This document shows, piece after piece, positions 1 to 7,918 of a DNA stretch of 64,000 nucleotides. The stretch's first letter is position 1. Each line of letters opens with the position of its first letter. The stretch is taken from assembly GCF_014841105.1 (NCBI RefSeq), contig NZ_JACYWE010000007.1:1-64000 (forward strand). Direction: 5' to 3'. A program made the translations under genes and the position numbers. The DNA is from Lolliginicoccus lacisalsi. GTDB taxonomy: Bacteria > Actinomycetota > Actinomycetes > Mycobacteriales > Mycobacteriaceae. The notes beneath the pieces were generated by a model, which was given only the letters and a program-made list of their open reading frames with translations, had not been told where the DNA came from and ran no database searches.

Positions 1-349
1 TGTCGAGGTCGGTGAAGATGCCCACCACCTGCGGCATGAACTGGGCGCCCGGCAGCACCAGATCGACCGGCGAGGCTCCGCCTGACGTGGAGATCGCGAT
101 CTCGCTCTTCGTCACCACCACGCGCAGCGACTCGCACTCCGCCATCGCCTCGCGCGGCTGGGACCACACCACCGCATTGCGCGAGATCACCTGGGCGTCG
201 GTGGCGGTGGCGCGGACCTGCATGCCGAAGCGGGTGGCGTCGGGCCCGCCGGGCGGGCTGGTGGCGGCGAGGATGAATCCGGCGAGGCCGGTGCTCACCG
301 CTACCAGACGAGCCAGCCGTACCGTGCGCGCATCCCTTTTTGTAGCCAC
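1..349 (-). CDS. Arabinosyltransferase (Emb family), N-terminal fragment
   Basis: This frame is open from a GTG at 349 to the window edge (about 116 residues), so only the N-terminus is seen. It starts with a basic stretch and one membrane segment (residues about 10-32, containing RLARLVAVSTGLAGF). A soluble stretch follows, ending in MPQVVGIFTDLD. That layout, a first helix followed by a carbohydrate-binding-like N-terminal domain, resembles EmbA/B/C, which polymerise arabinan from decaprenyl-phosphoryl-arabinose outside the membrane. The nearby dprE1/dprE2 genes make that donor, which supports the call. Which Emb paralogue it is cannot be told from this piece. Confidence 0.6.
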   Translation of the reverse strand, partial: MATKRDARTVRLARLVAVSTGLAGFILAATSPPGGPDATRFGMQVRATATDAQVISRNAVVWSQPREAMAECESLRVVVTKSEIAISTSGGASPVDLVLPGAQFMPQVVGIFTDLD

Positions 350-384
350 GGGAACTGATGGTATTCGGCCCCCGCGGACGACTA

Positions 385-410
385 CGCCCCGGCCAAGGCT
401 GGCCGGGGCG
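385..410 (-). terminator. GC-rich hairpin between the small acidic gene and emb
   Basis: A perfect 10-bp inverted repeat, CGCCCCGGCC / GGCCGGGGCG, has a 6-nt loop. It lies just downstream of the small acidic protein gene and upstream of the emb-like start. There is no clear T run, so it may act as an intrinsic terminator of the type common in high-GC actinobacteria, or as a 5' leader hairpin of emb. Confidence 0.45.
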
Positions 411-452
411 TGTCGGGGATCGCCGGGGCGGTCCCGGGGCTAGCGAGGGCGA

Positions 453-644
453 CTACTCGCGCGGGTAGTCGTCATCGTCGGGGACCTCCTGGAGCTGCTC
501 CGCGAGATCCGCCTCGTTCGCCTCCATCGTGCGGGATCCCGTGTCTGTGGTGTCCTCATCCTCGGGGCGCACCGGGGTGGCCTGCTCGATCCGGTCAGCC
601 TCGGAGGCGTCAAAGCCATAGGACGAGGATGCGCGTGAGGTCAT
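453..644 (-). CDS. Small acidic conserved actinobacterial protein
   Basis: This encodes 63 residues and is strongly acidic, especially near the C-terminus (QEVPDDDDYPRE). The ATG at 644 has a strong ribosome-binding site (GAGGAGGGACCTG) directly upstream, so longer in-frame starts are unlikely. The repeated EADL/EQ pattern (EADRIEQ, EANEADLAEQ) resembles short uncharacterised proteins found across mycobacteria and relatives. There is no signal peptide, membrane segment or enzymatic motif. It lies between nirD and the emb-like gene on the same strand. Function is unknown. Confidence 0.7.
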   Translation of the reverse strand: MTSRASSSYGFDASEADRIEQATPVRPEDEDTTDTGSRTMEANEADLAEQLQEVPDDDDYPRE

Positions 645-761
645 CAGGTCCCTCCTCGTATTGTTCGCGGAAGCCAGCCCGGCCGGGCCGTGCCATCCGT
701 TCCAGTCTACGGAGCAGGCGTCCGCGGGGCACGACAATGCTGTTGCCCGATCTGGCAGCGC

Positions 762-1076
762 TCACACGGTGACGAGGATCGTTCCATCGCGGACCTCGGC
801 ATGATGCACGGCGGCCGGCGCGATATCGCCGGAGGTGCATTCACCGGTGGCGAGCGAGAAGCCGTACTGGTGGAGCGGGCACACCAGGACGGTGTTGTCG
901 ATCTGGCCGTCGGCGAGCGGGCCGCCCCTGTGCGGGCACACCGCGGCGGTGGCGCGGACAGTGCCATCGGGTAGCAGGAACACCGCTATCTGCTGGCCCT
1001 CGACGACGTAGGCGCGCCCCTCGCCGGGGGTGAGGTCGGTGACCGGGCCGACTGCAATGGCGTGCCGTGTGCTCAT
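762..1076 (-). CDS. nirD: Nitrite reductase (NADH) small subunit, Rieske type
   Basis: This 104-residue protein carries the two halves of a Rieske [2Fe-2S] site: C47-P-H49 in VCPHRGGPL and C66-P-L-H69 in VCPLHQYGF. It is the small partner of the cytoplasmic siroheme nitrite reductase that reduces nitrite to ammonium with NADH. The ATG at 1076 overlaps the TGA of nirB (ATGA), so the two are translationally coupled. A longer upstream frame exists but runs inside nirB and adds nothing to the Rieske fold. Length is normal for the family. Confidence 0.95.
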   Translation of the reverse strand: MSTRHAIAVGPVTDLTPGEGRAYVVEGQQIAVFLLPDGTVRATAAVCPHRGGPLADGQIDNTVLVCPLHQYGFSLATGECTSGDIAPAAVHHAEVRDGTILVTV

Positions 1077-3556
1077 CGGACCGGCACCTGGGGCAGGGGC
1101 AGCAGCGGCAGGGCTGAGGCGAACTGCGCCGGCGAGCGGGGCTCGGTCCGCTCGAGCCACGGATCGCGGTACCCGTCCACGGACTGCTGCAATCGCTCAT
1201 CGAGGGTGGCCGCGATGCCGTCGCTGTCGTCGATCAGCACGGCGCGCAGTGCATCGAGCCCGATGCGGGGCACGAAGTCATAGGTGCGCTCCAGCCATTT
1301 GCCGTTCTCCCGGTAGTACTGCACGAATCGCCCGGCGAGCCGCAGCACCGCATCGGCCGAGCCGACGGTGGCGAGCAGGTCGCCCTTGCGGATGTGGGCG
1401 CCCGCCGCGCCGCCGACGTAGATCTCCCAGCGGCCATCGCCGACCGCCACGACGCCGAGGTCCTTGCACAGCGCCTCGGAGCAGTTGCGGGGGCATCCCG
1501 CGACCGCCATCTTCAGCTTCGCGGGGCACTCGAGGCCCTGCAGGCGCTCCTCGATGCGGATGCCGAGCGCGGTGGAGTCGTCGAGGCCGTAGCGGCAGAA
1601 ATCGCTGCCCACGCACGTCTTCACCGTTCGCATGGACTTTCCGTACGCAAAGCCGGACGGCATGCCCAGATCGCCCCACACCTTCGGCAGGTCCTCCTTC
1701 TTGATGCCGAGCAGGTCGATGCGCTGCCCGCCGGTGACCTTCACCATGGGCACGCTGTACTTCTCGGCGACATCGGCGATCTTGCGAAGCTGCTCGGGCG
1801 TGGTGACGCCGCCCTTCATCTGCGGCACCACCGAGAACGTGCCATCGCGCTGGATGTTGGCGTGCACGCGATCGTTGATGAACAGCGCGCCCCGCTCATC
1901 GACCCAGTCCGGGCCCCACACCGTGCGCAGCAGCGAGGCGAGCGGCATCTTCGCCGCAGCGTCCTCCCGGCCGCCCTCGGCGAGTTCGGCGAAGACCTGC
2001 GAGACGGCCCGCAGATCGCGCGCCCGGATCTCGGCGATCAGATCAGGCTTGGACAGCGGGATGCACGGCACGTACCAGTCCGCGGCGGGATCCTTCTCGA
2101 GAGCTCCCCCGGCCGCGCAGGCGACCACCTCGCCGACCAGGGCCTTGCAGGAGCCGCAGCCCTTGCCGGCCCGGGTCCGCGCCATGACATCGGTGAGCGA
2201 CTTCGCGCCATGCTCGACGCAGGCGACGATTGCGCCCTTCGTCACGCCATTGCAGCTGCACACCTGGGCATCGTCGGCGAGATCGGCGGCGCCCTGCCCC
2301 GCTGGCGCGCCACCGAGGTCGAACAGCATGCTGATGCGTTCCTCCGGCAGCTCCGCCTTGTCGTCGAACACCTGGCTGAGGTACCCGATCTTGCTGATGT
2401 CCCCGAGCAGCATCGCCCCGATCAGCTTGCCCTCGCGCACCACCACGCTCTTGTAGACGCCTGTGCTGGGCTCGTAGAACTGGACGAACTCGTCATCCTC
2501 GCGCTCGGGGCCCTTCACGCCCATCGCGGCGACATCGATGCCCGCGACCTTCAGCTTCGTCGTGATCCGCGAGCCGTGGTAGGCCGCCCGGGGGTCAGCA
2601 CCGGTGAGCACATCAGCGAGCACCACCGACTGCTCCCACACCGGAGCCACGAGGCCATATACCTCGCCGCGATGCTGCACGCACTCGCCGACCGCGAAGA
2701 TCGCCGACTCGTCCTCGCAGCGCATCTGGTCATCCACGACGATGCCGCGCTCCGCCACCAGGCCCGCGGACTGCGCCAGCGCCGTGCTAGGCCGGATGCC
2801 CGCCGCGACCACCACCATGTCCGCATCGAGGCGCGACCCATCCGCGAACCCGACGCCCGTGATGCCACCGCCCGCGTCGCGCAGCACCGCGGTGGTGCGC
2901 GCCCCGGTGTGCACTCGGATGCCGAGCTTCTCGATCTCCTTGCGCAGCACCCGGCCCCCGCGCTCGTCGAGCTGCTGGTTCATCAGGTGCCCGGGCGAAT
3001 GCACCACCTCCACCTCGAGGCCCTGGGTGCGCAAGCCGTATGCGGCCTCGAGCCCCAGCAAGCCGCCACCGATCACCACGGCATGGGTCTTGTCGCGCGA
3101 GTGCGCGAGCTGCAGCATTCCGTTGGTGTCCTCGATGTTGCGGAAGCCGAACACGCCCTTGAGCAGATGCCCGTCGGTGCCGCGGAGGCCATCGATGTTC
3201 GGGAAGAAGCTCGACGAACCGGTCGCGATCACCAGCACGTCATAGTCGACGATGCGGCCGCTCTCGCACGCCACCTGCTTGGCGAACCGATCCAGCCGCA
3301 CCGCGCGATCCCCAGCGTGCAGGGTGACGCCGTTCTCCCGGTACCAGCTCATCGGGTTCAGCAGCAGATCATCGTCGTCGATGGTGGCCTCCCCGGCCAG
3401 CACATGCGACAACATGATGCGGTTGTAGTTGCCGTACGGCTCATCACCAATCATGGTGAGGTCGAACAGGTCCCCGCCACCGCGGGCGATGATCTCCTCG
3501 ACCGCCCGCGCGCCCGCCATGCCGTTGCCGATGACGAGCAGCTTCCTGGCTGTCAT
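1073..3556 (-). CDS. nirB: Nitrite reductase (NADH) large subunit
   Basis: This protein has 827 residues. The N-terminus holds an FAD site (VIGNGMAGARAVEEI), and an NAD site lies mid-protein (VVIGGGLLGLEAAYGL). A BFD-like [2Fe-2S] cysteine cluster follows near residue 431 (CSCNG and later GKGCGSCKAL). The C-terminal siroheme/[4Fe-4S] half has cysteines near 648 (TCVGSDFC) and 689 (GCPRNC). Together these define assimilatory NADH-nitrite reductase, which converts nitrite to ammonium in the cytoplasm. It is coupled to nirD. In M. tuberculosis nirBD lie elsewhere, so their position between dprE2 and emb is a rearrangement or insertion in this lineage. No nitrate reductase or nitrite transporter gene is adjacent. 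Confidence 0.97.
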   Translation of the reverse strand: MTARKLLVIGNGMAGARAVEEIIARGGGDLFDLTMIGDEPYGNYNRIMLSHVLAGEATIDDDDLLLNPMSWYRENGVTLHAGDRAVRLDRFAKQVACESGRIVDYDVLVIATGSSSFFPNIDGLRGTDGHLLKGVFGFRNIEDTNGMLQLAHSRDKTHAVVIGGGLLGLEAAYGLRTQGLEVEVVHSPGHLMNQQLDERGGRVLRKEIEKLGIRVHTGARTTAVLRDAGGGITGVGFADGSRLDADMVVVAAGIRPSTALAQSAGLVAERGIVVDDQMRCEDESAIFAVGECVQHRGEVYGLVAPVWEQSVVLADVLTGADPRAAYHGSRITTKLKVAGIDVAAMGVKGPEREDDEFVQFYEPSTGVYKSVVVREGKLIGAMLLGDISKIGYLSQVFDDKAELPEERISMLFDLGGAPAGQGAADLADDAQVCSCNGVTKGAIVACVEHGAKSLTDVMARTRAGKGCGSCKALVGEVVACAAGGALEKDPAADWYVPCIPLSKPDLIAEIRARDLRAVSQVFAELAEGGREDAAAKMPLASLLRTVWGPDWVDERGALFINDRVHANIQRDGTFSVVPQMKGGVTTPEQLRKIADVAEKYSVPMVKVTGGQRIDLLGIKKEDLPKVWGDLGMPSGFAYGKSMRTVKTCVGSDFCRYGLDDSTALGIRIEERLQGLECPAKLKMAVAGCPRNCSEALCKDLGVVAVGDGRWEIYVGGAAGAHIRKGDLLATVGSADAVLRLAGRFVQYYRENGKWLERTYDFVPRIGLDALRAVLIDDSDGIAATLDERLQQSVDGYRDPWLERTEPRSPAQFASALPLLPLPQVPVR

Positions 3557-3666
3557 GCGACCACCAGCCCGCGATCGATGACCACCTCGCCCGCGAACGG
3601 GAAGGCGCCCTGCAGGAACCGTGGAGTGAACGACATAGCGTCCAGGCTCGTCGCCGTCGGTGTCAC
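3553..3666 (-). CDS. Possible short leader ORF coupled to nirB
   Basis: A short frame from GTG 3666 (37 residues) or ATG 3636 (27 residues, starting MSFTPRFLQG) ends in a TGA that overlaps the nirB ATG as ATGA. The same overlap style joins nirB and nirD. It resembles no family I know. It could be a genuine leader peptide, the remnant of a longer upstream gene, or chance. The frame is closed by a TGA shortly upstream, so it cannot be a large protein. Confidence 0.25.
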   Translation of the reverse strand: MTPTATSLDAMSFTPRFLQGAFPFAGEVVIDRGLVVA

Positions 3667-3746
3667 GGCGACTACCCGAGCGTTACGCCACCGTCAGGAA
3701 GTGCTCACAGCGGCGCGAGGCGGCTGGTGCAGGGGGGTGCCCCGTC

Positions 3747-3819
3747 GGCAAAAGCACCGGAAGTTGCTAAACGCGATAGAAAATCCAAGGGTTTCCGAAC
3801 CACTTCCAGTGCTTTTGCC
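3747..3819. repeat. Intergenic palindromic element, family 1, copy A
   Basis: The outer arms GGCAAAAGCACCGGAAGT (3747-3764) and ACTTCCAGTGCTTTTGCC (3802-3819) pair with one mismatch. Inside lies the family core AAACGCGATAGAA (from 3769). Directly after it, three tandem copies of a 13-bp unit (CCCCAGCGGACGG type) fill 3819-3857. The element lies between the 3' end of dprE2 and the region upstream of nirB. Related copies are at 17446, 44304 and 54580. Confidence 0.8.
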
Positions 3820-3862
3820 CAGCGGACGGCCCCAGCGGACGGCCCCAGCGGACGGCGCGAGC

Positions 3863-4618
3863 CTAGATCGGCAGCTTGCGGAACAGCGGCCGGGGCACGT
3901 GGCGCAGCGCCGACATCACGTAGCGGTACGCCGCGGGTGCCCACACCAGTTCCTTGCCGCGGCGGGAGGCCTTGACGGCGATGCGGGCGACCTCATCGGC
4001 GGTGATGGTCATGGGTGCCTCGTCCATGCCGTCGGTCATCTTGGTGCGCACCATGCCGGGCCGCACGACGGTGATGACGACGCCGTGGGGCCGCAGTGCC
4101 TCGCCGAGGCCGAGGTAGAAGCCATCGAACCCGGCCTTGGAGGAGCCGTAGACGAAGTTGGAGCGGCGCACGCGCTCCCCGGCGACCGAGGAGAACGCGA
4201 TGATGCGCCCATGCCCCTGGGCCTTCATCTTCTCCCCGAGGATCACTCCGGCGGAGACGGCGGCGGTGTAGTTGACGGTGGCGAGCTTGACCGCCTCGTC
4301 CTGGTTCTGCCACAGCTCCTCGGCATCGCCGAGCAGGCCGAACGCGACGACGGCGACGTCGACGTCATGGCCGGAGAAGGCCTCGTCGAGGGCCTTCTGG
4401 TGGCTGCTGGTATCGAGCGCGTCGAAGTCAACGAGGGTGACGGTGGCACCAGCCTGCCGCAGCCGGGTGGCCGCATCATCGCGACGGTCGGAGGGGCGGG
4501 CGGCAACGATCACGCGCAGCGGACCCGCCGTCAGGTACTCATCGGCCACCGCGAGCGCGATGTCGGACGTGCCGCCGAGCAGCAGGATCGTGTTGGGGTT
4601 GCCTACAGCATCAATCAC
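3863..4618 (-). CDS. dprE2: Decaprenylphosphoryl-2-keto-ribose reductase DprE2
   Basis: This is a 251-residue short-chain dehydrogenase. It has the NAD(P) motif GGTSDI (15-20), catalytic Y157 and K161 in YGSSKAG, and serines at 143-144. It closely matches my memory of mycobacterial DprE2, including [14 protein letters not shown] and the C-terminal FRKLPI. It reduces decaprenyl-phosphoryl-2-keto-ribose to decaprenyl-phosphoryl-arabinose, the only arabinan donor. The GTG at 4618 overlaps the dprE1 stop (GTGA) and gives the usual N-terminus (IDAVGNPNT). An earlier in-frame start would run far into dprE1 and is rejected. Confidence 0.97.
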   Translation of the reverse strand: MIDAVGNPNTILLLGGTSDIALAVADEYLTAGPLRVIVAARPSDRRDDAATRLRQAGATVTLVDFDALDTSSHQKALDEAFSGHDVDVAVVAFGLLGDAEELWQNQDEAVKLATVNYTAAVSAGVILGEKMKAQGHGRIIAFSSVAGERVRRSNFVYGSSKAGFDGFYLGLGEALRPHGVVITVVRPGMVRTKMTDGMDEAPMTITADEVARIAVKASRRGKELVWAPAAYRYVMSALRHVPRPLFRKLPI

Positions 4619-6048
4619 AGGAGTTCCAGCCTTCTGGCGAGATCGGAGACAAAGACACCATTGGGGTCCACGGACCGGCGGACCTTGATCCACTCGTCGA
4701 TCCGCGGATACATCGCGTGGAAGGTCTCGGCGCTGGTGCGGGAGTCCTTGGCGAGGTAGAGGCGGCCGCCCATCTCGAGGACGCGGCGGTCGAGGTCGCG
4801 GACGAGCTCGTGCAGGCCGGGCTTGATGGGGAAGTCCACGCAGATGTTCCAGCCAGGCATGGGGAACGACAAGGGAGCGTCGTTGCCGGGGCCGAAGCGC
4901 TTGAACACGTTGAGGAACGAGTAGTGGCCGCTGTGGGCGATGTCGTGGATGATGCGCCGGAACTCGTCGACGGCGCTGATCGGCACGATGAACTGGTACT
5001 GCAGGAAGCCCACATCGCCGTAGGCGCGGTTCCATTCCCCGAACAGGTCGAGCGGGTGATAGAACTGCGTCAGGTTCTGGATCTTGTTCCGGTAGGTGCC
5101 GGACTTCTGGTACCACAGCTCGCCGAGCATCCCGAAGGTGAGCTTGTTGCCCAAGCCGTTGGGGAAGATGTCGGGCAGGGTCATCAGCGTCGGCGCGTCG
5201 AACTTCAGCGGGTCCTTCTGCAGCTTCTTGGGCAACTGATCGAATGTCGCCAGCGAGCCGCGCGAGATCGCGGCGCGACCGAGCTTGGGCCCCTTGGAGA
5301 TCGCGTCGAACCAGCCCGACGAGTAGTCGTAGTCCTCCTCGCTGCCATCGCTATGCAGGGCGATCGTCTCGTCGAGATCGCGGGTGCGATCGCCGTCCGC
5401 GATGAAGTACGCCGTCTCCGTGGGGGTCATCTTGATGACCGCGCGCAGGATGATGCCGGTGAGGCCCTGCCCGCCCACGGTTGCCCAGAACAGCTCGGAG
5501 TCCTTGCCGCGCGGCGTGATGGTGCGGATCTGCCCATCGGCGGTCAGCAGGTCCATCGACACGACGTGGTTGCCGAAGCTGCCCGCGCTGTGATGGTTCT
5601 TGCCGTGGATGTCGGAGCCGATGGCCCCGCCGACGGTGACCTGCCGGGTGCCGGGAAGCACGGGCACCCACAGGCCGAACGGCAGCGCGGCCTTCATCAA
5701 CTGGTCGAGGTTCACCCCGGCGTCGACGTCAACGAGCTGCGTGTCCGCATCGATCGAATGGATCGTTCTCAGCGGGTTCATGTCGATGACGAGGCCGCCA
5801 CCGTTCTGGGCCGGATCGCCATAGGACCGCCCGAGCCCGCGCGCGATGATGCCGCGCTTGAGGTAGGACGGGGCGTTCTCGGCCTTCTCGTTCGCCATGC
5901 GAACTGCCTTGGCGATCAGCTCGATATCGGGCGTCGAGAGGACCTCGGCGGTAGTGGGCGCGGTACGTGCCCAGCCTGTGAGGGTGCGCGTCTGCGTGGG
6001 CAGCTCCGGCGAGAAGCCCGGGGCCCCGGAATTCGTGGTCGTGGACAT
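4615..6048 (-). CDS. dprE1: Decaprenylphosphoryl-beta-D-ribose 2'-oxidase DprE1
   Basis: This 477-residue FAD enzyme of the vanillyl-alcohol-oxidase fold has an FAD-binding N-terminal half ([17 protein letters not shown]) and the DprE1 signature around C403 ([10 protein letters not shown]). That cysteine corresponds to the residue attacked by benzothiazinones in M. tuberculosis (Cys387). The C-terminus [10 protein letters not shown] is typical. It oxidises decaprenyl-phosphoryl-ribose at C2' and hands the product to DprE2. A TAATCT -10 hexamer (6057-6062 on this strand) overlaps the stop codon of the upstream tetR gene. It sits 5 nt before an in-frame GTG at 6051 and 8 nt before the ATG at 6048, so the message may be leaderless and either start may be used. 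Confidence 0.97.
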   Translation of the reverse strand: MSTTTNSGAPGFSPELPTQTRTLTGWARTAPTTAEVLSTPDIELIAKAVRMANEKAENAPSYLKRGIIARGLGRSYGDPAQNGGGLVIDMNPLRTIHSIDADTQLVDVDAGVNLDQLMKAALPFGLWVPVLPGTRQVTVGGAIGSDIHGKNHHSAGSFGNHVVSMDLLTADGQIRTITPRGKDSELFWATVGGQGLTGIILRAVIKMTPTETAYFIADGDRTRDLDETIALHSDGSEEDYDYSSGWFDAISKGPKLGRAAISRGSLATFDQLPKKLQKDPLKFDAPTLMTLPDIFPNGLGNKLTFGMLGELWYQKSGTYRNKIQNLTQFYHPLDLFGEWNRAYGDVGFLQYQFIVPISAVDEFRRIIHDIAHSGHYSFLNVFKRFGPGNDAPLSFPMPGWNICVDFPIKPGLHELVRDLDRRVLEMGGRLYLAKDSRTSAETFHAMYPRIDEWIKVRRSVDPNGVFVSDLARRLELL

Positions 6049-6059
6049 CACGGTAGAGA

Positions 6060-6614
6060 TTACTCGCCCGGTGCCGCTTCGGGTGGGTGGACAGCCGGGT
6101 TTGGTGCGGTCGCGGCGGTGAACACGCGGGCGCCGGTGGCCCACAGCGCGTCGAGGTCCGACCCTGGCGGGTAGCGATTGTCCAGCTCAAGGATGGTGGT
6201 GCCGTGCGCGAACGACCACAATGCCTGCGCTGTCAAAGGATCGCCGGTGACGATCCAGAATGGCTGGCCCGCCCATTCCTCCAGCCCTTCGGGCAGTTGG
6301 TCGCGGGGAAGTTCCCCGCTCGTGGCGAGCCGGTAGAGGTGCGGGCGCTCCGTCGCCAGGGCCCGGTAGGCGGCCAGCAGCGCGCGCACCGAGTCGGTGG
6401 CGGCGTGCAGGGCGAGGCCGGATTGGTGCAGGGCATCAGTGATCAGCACGGCGCGGATGGCGTCGCGGCTCGCGAAGTGCTTGTACAGCGATGGTGCCTT
6501 GATGCCGAGCTCGCGGGCAAGGGCGCGCATGGTGACCTCCTCCCAGCCGTGGGCGTCGAGGATGTAGTGCGCGGCGTCGGCGATCTCGCGGGCCCGGGGG
6601 GCGAGGCTGGTCAC
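6060..6614 (-). CDS. TetR-family regulator (WHG-type C-terminal domain)
   Basis: This protein has 184 residues. The N-terminal helix-turn-helix (about residues 10-55) contains [23 protein letters not shown], the usual TetR recognition helix. The C-terminal half ([23 protein letters not shown]) fits the WHG-domain ligand-binding group. GTG start at 6614. It lies 11 bp downstream of an SRPBCC gene on the same strand. Two near-perfect palindromes upstream of that gene are the likely operators, so it probably represses its own two-gene operon. The inducer is unknown. Confidence 0.85.
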   Translation of the reverse strand: MTSLAPRAREIADAAHYILDAHGWEEVTMRALARELGIKAPSLYKHFASRDAIRAVLITDALHQSGLALHAATDSVRALLAAYRALATERPHLYRLATSGELPRDQLPEGLEEWAGQPFWIVTGDPLTAQALWSFAHGTTILELDNRYPPGSDLDALWATGARVFTAATAPNPAVHPPEAAPGE

Positions 6615-6625
6615 GGCCGGGCAGC

Positions 6626-7144
6626 TTACCTCGCTGCTTGCTGCTCGGAGCGCTCCCTCAGCGCACGGTTCATGGCGTCGAAGCTATCGCGCACATCGAG
6701 CGAGTTGCCGGCGAGGGGCACGAGTGCGCCGCGAAACTGCTCGCCCTGCACGAGCCGCGTCTGTCCGCCGGGCAGTGCCTCGAGGAGGAAGTAGTGCTCG
6801 CCATCGACGATGCCGGGGGCGAGGAAGCGCCCGATCCAGCGGAGCTCGCGGGCTGGTTCAGCGACGGTGATGCGCGGCTCGAACGTCATCGCGGACCCGT
6901 TGTTGTCGATGGTATTGCGCAGCCGGGTACCGGTGGTGGCGGTGCCGGCCGAGGAGGTGATGAAGGGGTTCCACTGCTCGTAGGACTCGAAATCGGTGAG
7001 CGTGGCCCATACGGCCTCGGGCGGAGCGTCGATGGTGATGGCTGTCTCGATGCCTGGCTTGGCGATGACGGTGTAGAGGTAGCTGCCCGCGGCCGCGGCG
7101 ACGATGGTCGCGAAGGCGATCGAGGTGGTGAGGATGATGCGCAT
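6626..7144 (-). CDS. Membrane-anchored SRPBCC (START-like) protein
   Basis: This protein has 172 residues. The first about 25 residues form a single hydrophobic helix (LTTSIAFATIVAAAAGSYLY), a signal anchor or signal peptide. The rest is a polyketide-cyclase/SRPBCC fold beginning with ITIDAPPEAVWATLTDFE and including WNPF. Such domains bind hydrophobic ligands. It is the first gene of an operon with the TetR gene, so the regulator may sense a ligand of this protein. Substrate is unknown. Confidence 0.8.
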   Translation of the reverse strand: MRIILTTSIAFATIVAAAAGSYLYTVIAKPGIETAITIDAPPEAVWATLTDFESYEQWNPFITSSAGTATTGTRLRNTIDNNGSAMTFEPRITVAEPARELRWIGRFLAPGIVDGEHYFLLEALPGGQTRLVQGEQFRGALVPLAGNSLDVRDSFDAMNRALRERSEQQAAR

Positions 7145-7156
7145 GGTTGCTCCTTG

Positions 7157-7197
7157 GCTAACGATGTTAGCTTCAATGCTAGGCTAACGACGTTAGC
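7157..7197. promoter_or_regulatory. Double palindromic operator, candidate TetR binding sites
   Basis: Two 15-bp inverted repeats, GCTAACGATGTTAGC (7157-7171) and GCTAACGACGTTAGC (7183-7197), lie 26 bp apart centre to centre. They are 13 to 53 bp upstream of the SRPBCC-tetR operon start. Two and a half helical turns between near-identical palindromes is what one expects for TetR dimers at a promoter. The divergent GtrA gene starts 57 bp further on and may be affected too. Confidence 0.8.
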
Positions 7198-7253
7198 CGC
7201 GCAATGGGTAGCAAGCCGCGCCCCGTGGCCATGCTGCGCGATACGCTCGACCC

Positions 7254-7739
7254 GTGACCCGACAGCCGCACCAGCCCCCCGAGCAGCACCACGAGGTGCC
7301 CCTGCCCGTCGAACTGCCCCTCGACGAATACACCAGCACCGCGGACGTCGACCTCAAGACACAAATCGTCCGGTTCGGCGTCACCGGCGGGCTCTCCGCC
7401 ATCGTCGACTTCGGCAGCTTGCTGATCCTCCGCTACTTCGGCCTCCCCTTCGAAGTAGCCAAAGCCATCAGCTTCATCTTCGGCACCACCACCGCCTACA
7501 TGATCAACCGGCGCTGGACCTTCAAGGCCCAGCACAGCAACAAGCGCTTCGCCGCCGTCGTCGGCCTCTACGGGCTCACCTTCGTCCTCCAGGTCGGCAT
7601 CAGCGCCCTCATCTTCTACAGCCTCGAAGGCCGGTGGAACGAGCTCATCGTCACCACCATTGCCTTCGTCATCGCTCAAGGCATCGCGACGATCATCAAC
7701 TTCATCGTCCAGCGCGTCGTGATCTTCCGCATCCACTAG
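7254..7739 (+). CDS. GtrA-family membrane protein (Rv3789-like)
   Basis: This protein has 161 residues: a soluble N-terminus of about 40 residues, then four hydrophobic segments. It carries GtrA family marks such as IVRFGVTGGLSAIVDFGS and YMINRRWTFK. In M. tuberculosis the GtrA protein Rv3789 sits beside dprE1 and has been linked to arabinan synthesis, either as a polyprenyl-phosphate-arabinose flippase or as a partner of AftA. Here it lies near dprE1 but is divergent and separated by the SRPBCC-tetR pair. GTG start at 7254. Confidence 0.85.
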   Translation: MTRQPHQPPEQHHEVPLPVELPLDEYTSTADVDLKTQIVRFGVTGGLSAIVDFGSLLILRYFGLPFEVAKAISFIFGTTTAYMINRRWTFKAQHSNKRFAAVVGLYGLTFVLQVGISALIFYSLEGRWNELIVTTIAFVIAQGIATIINFIVQRVVIFRIH

Positions 7740-7782
7740 CGGGGTGGGGCAGGCTGGGCCTGCGGCGCGTCCAGCCGGTAGA

Positions 7783-7890
7783 GCTGGCAGCTGCCACCCA
7801 TCTGCCACTCCTGCCACTGAAATATCCGTGGCAGCCTCGCATAGGGGTGGCAGCTGGGCGGCAAGGGTGGCAGCTCCGCTGCCAAGCGGA
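7783..7890. repeat. Intergenic palindromic element, family 2, copy H
   Basis: About 108 bp built from repeated GGTGGCAGC / GCTGCCACC blocks in both orientations around a core CCACTGAAATATCCGTGG. It fills the convergent gap between the GtrA gene and rmlC. Its reverse complement aligns block by block with the sequence at 24228-24312 (GCTGCCACCC, GCTGCCACCC, then CTATTTCCGTGG). It could form a large cruciform or RNA hairpin and act on both converging transcripts. Confidence 0.7.
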
Positions 7891-7918
7891 CCACGATCGG
7901 CGGGCAGGCGCGGGCGGG

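Noticed and set aside
1394-4759. A very long open frame on the plus strand, antisense to nirB and dprE2
   Set aside because: It is rich in Arg/His/Ala/Asp from GC codon bias, has no family motif, and lies opposite two well-identified genes.
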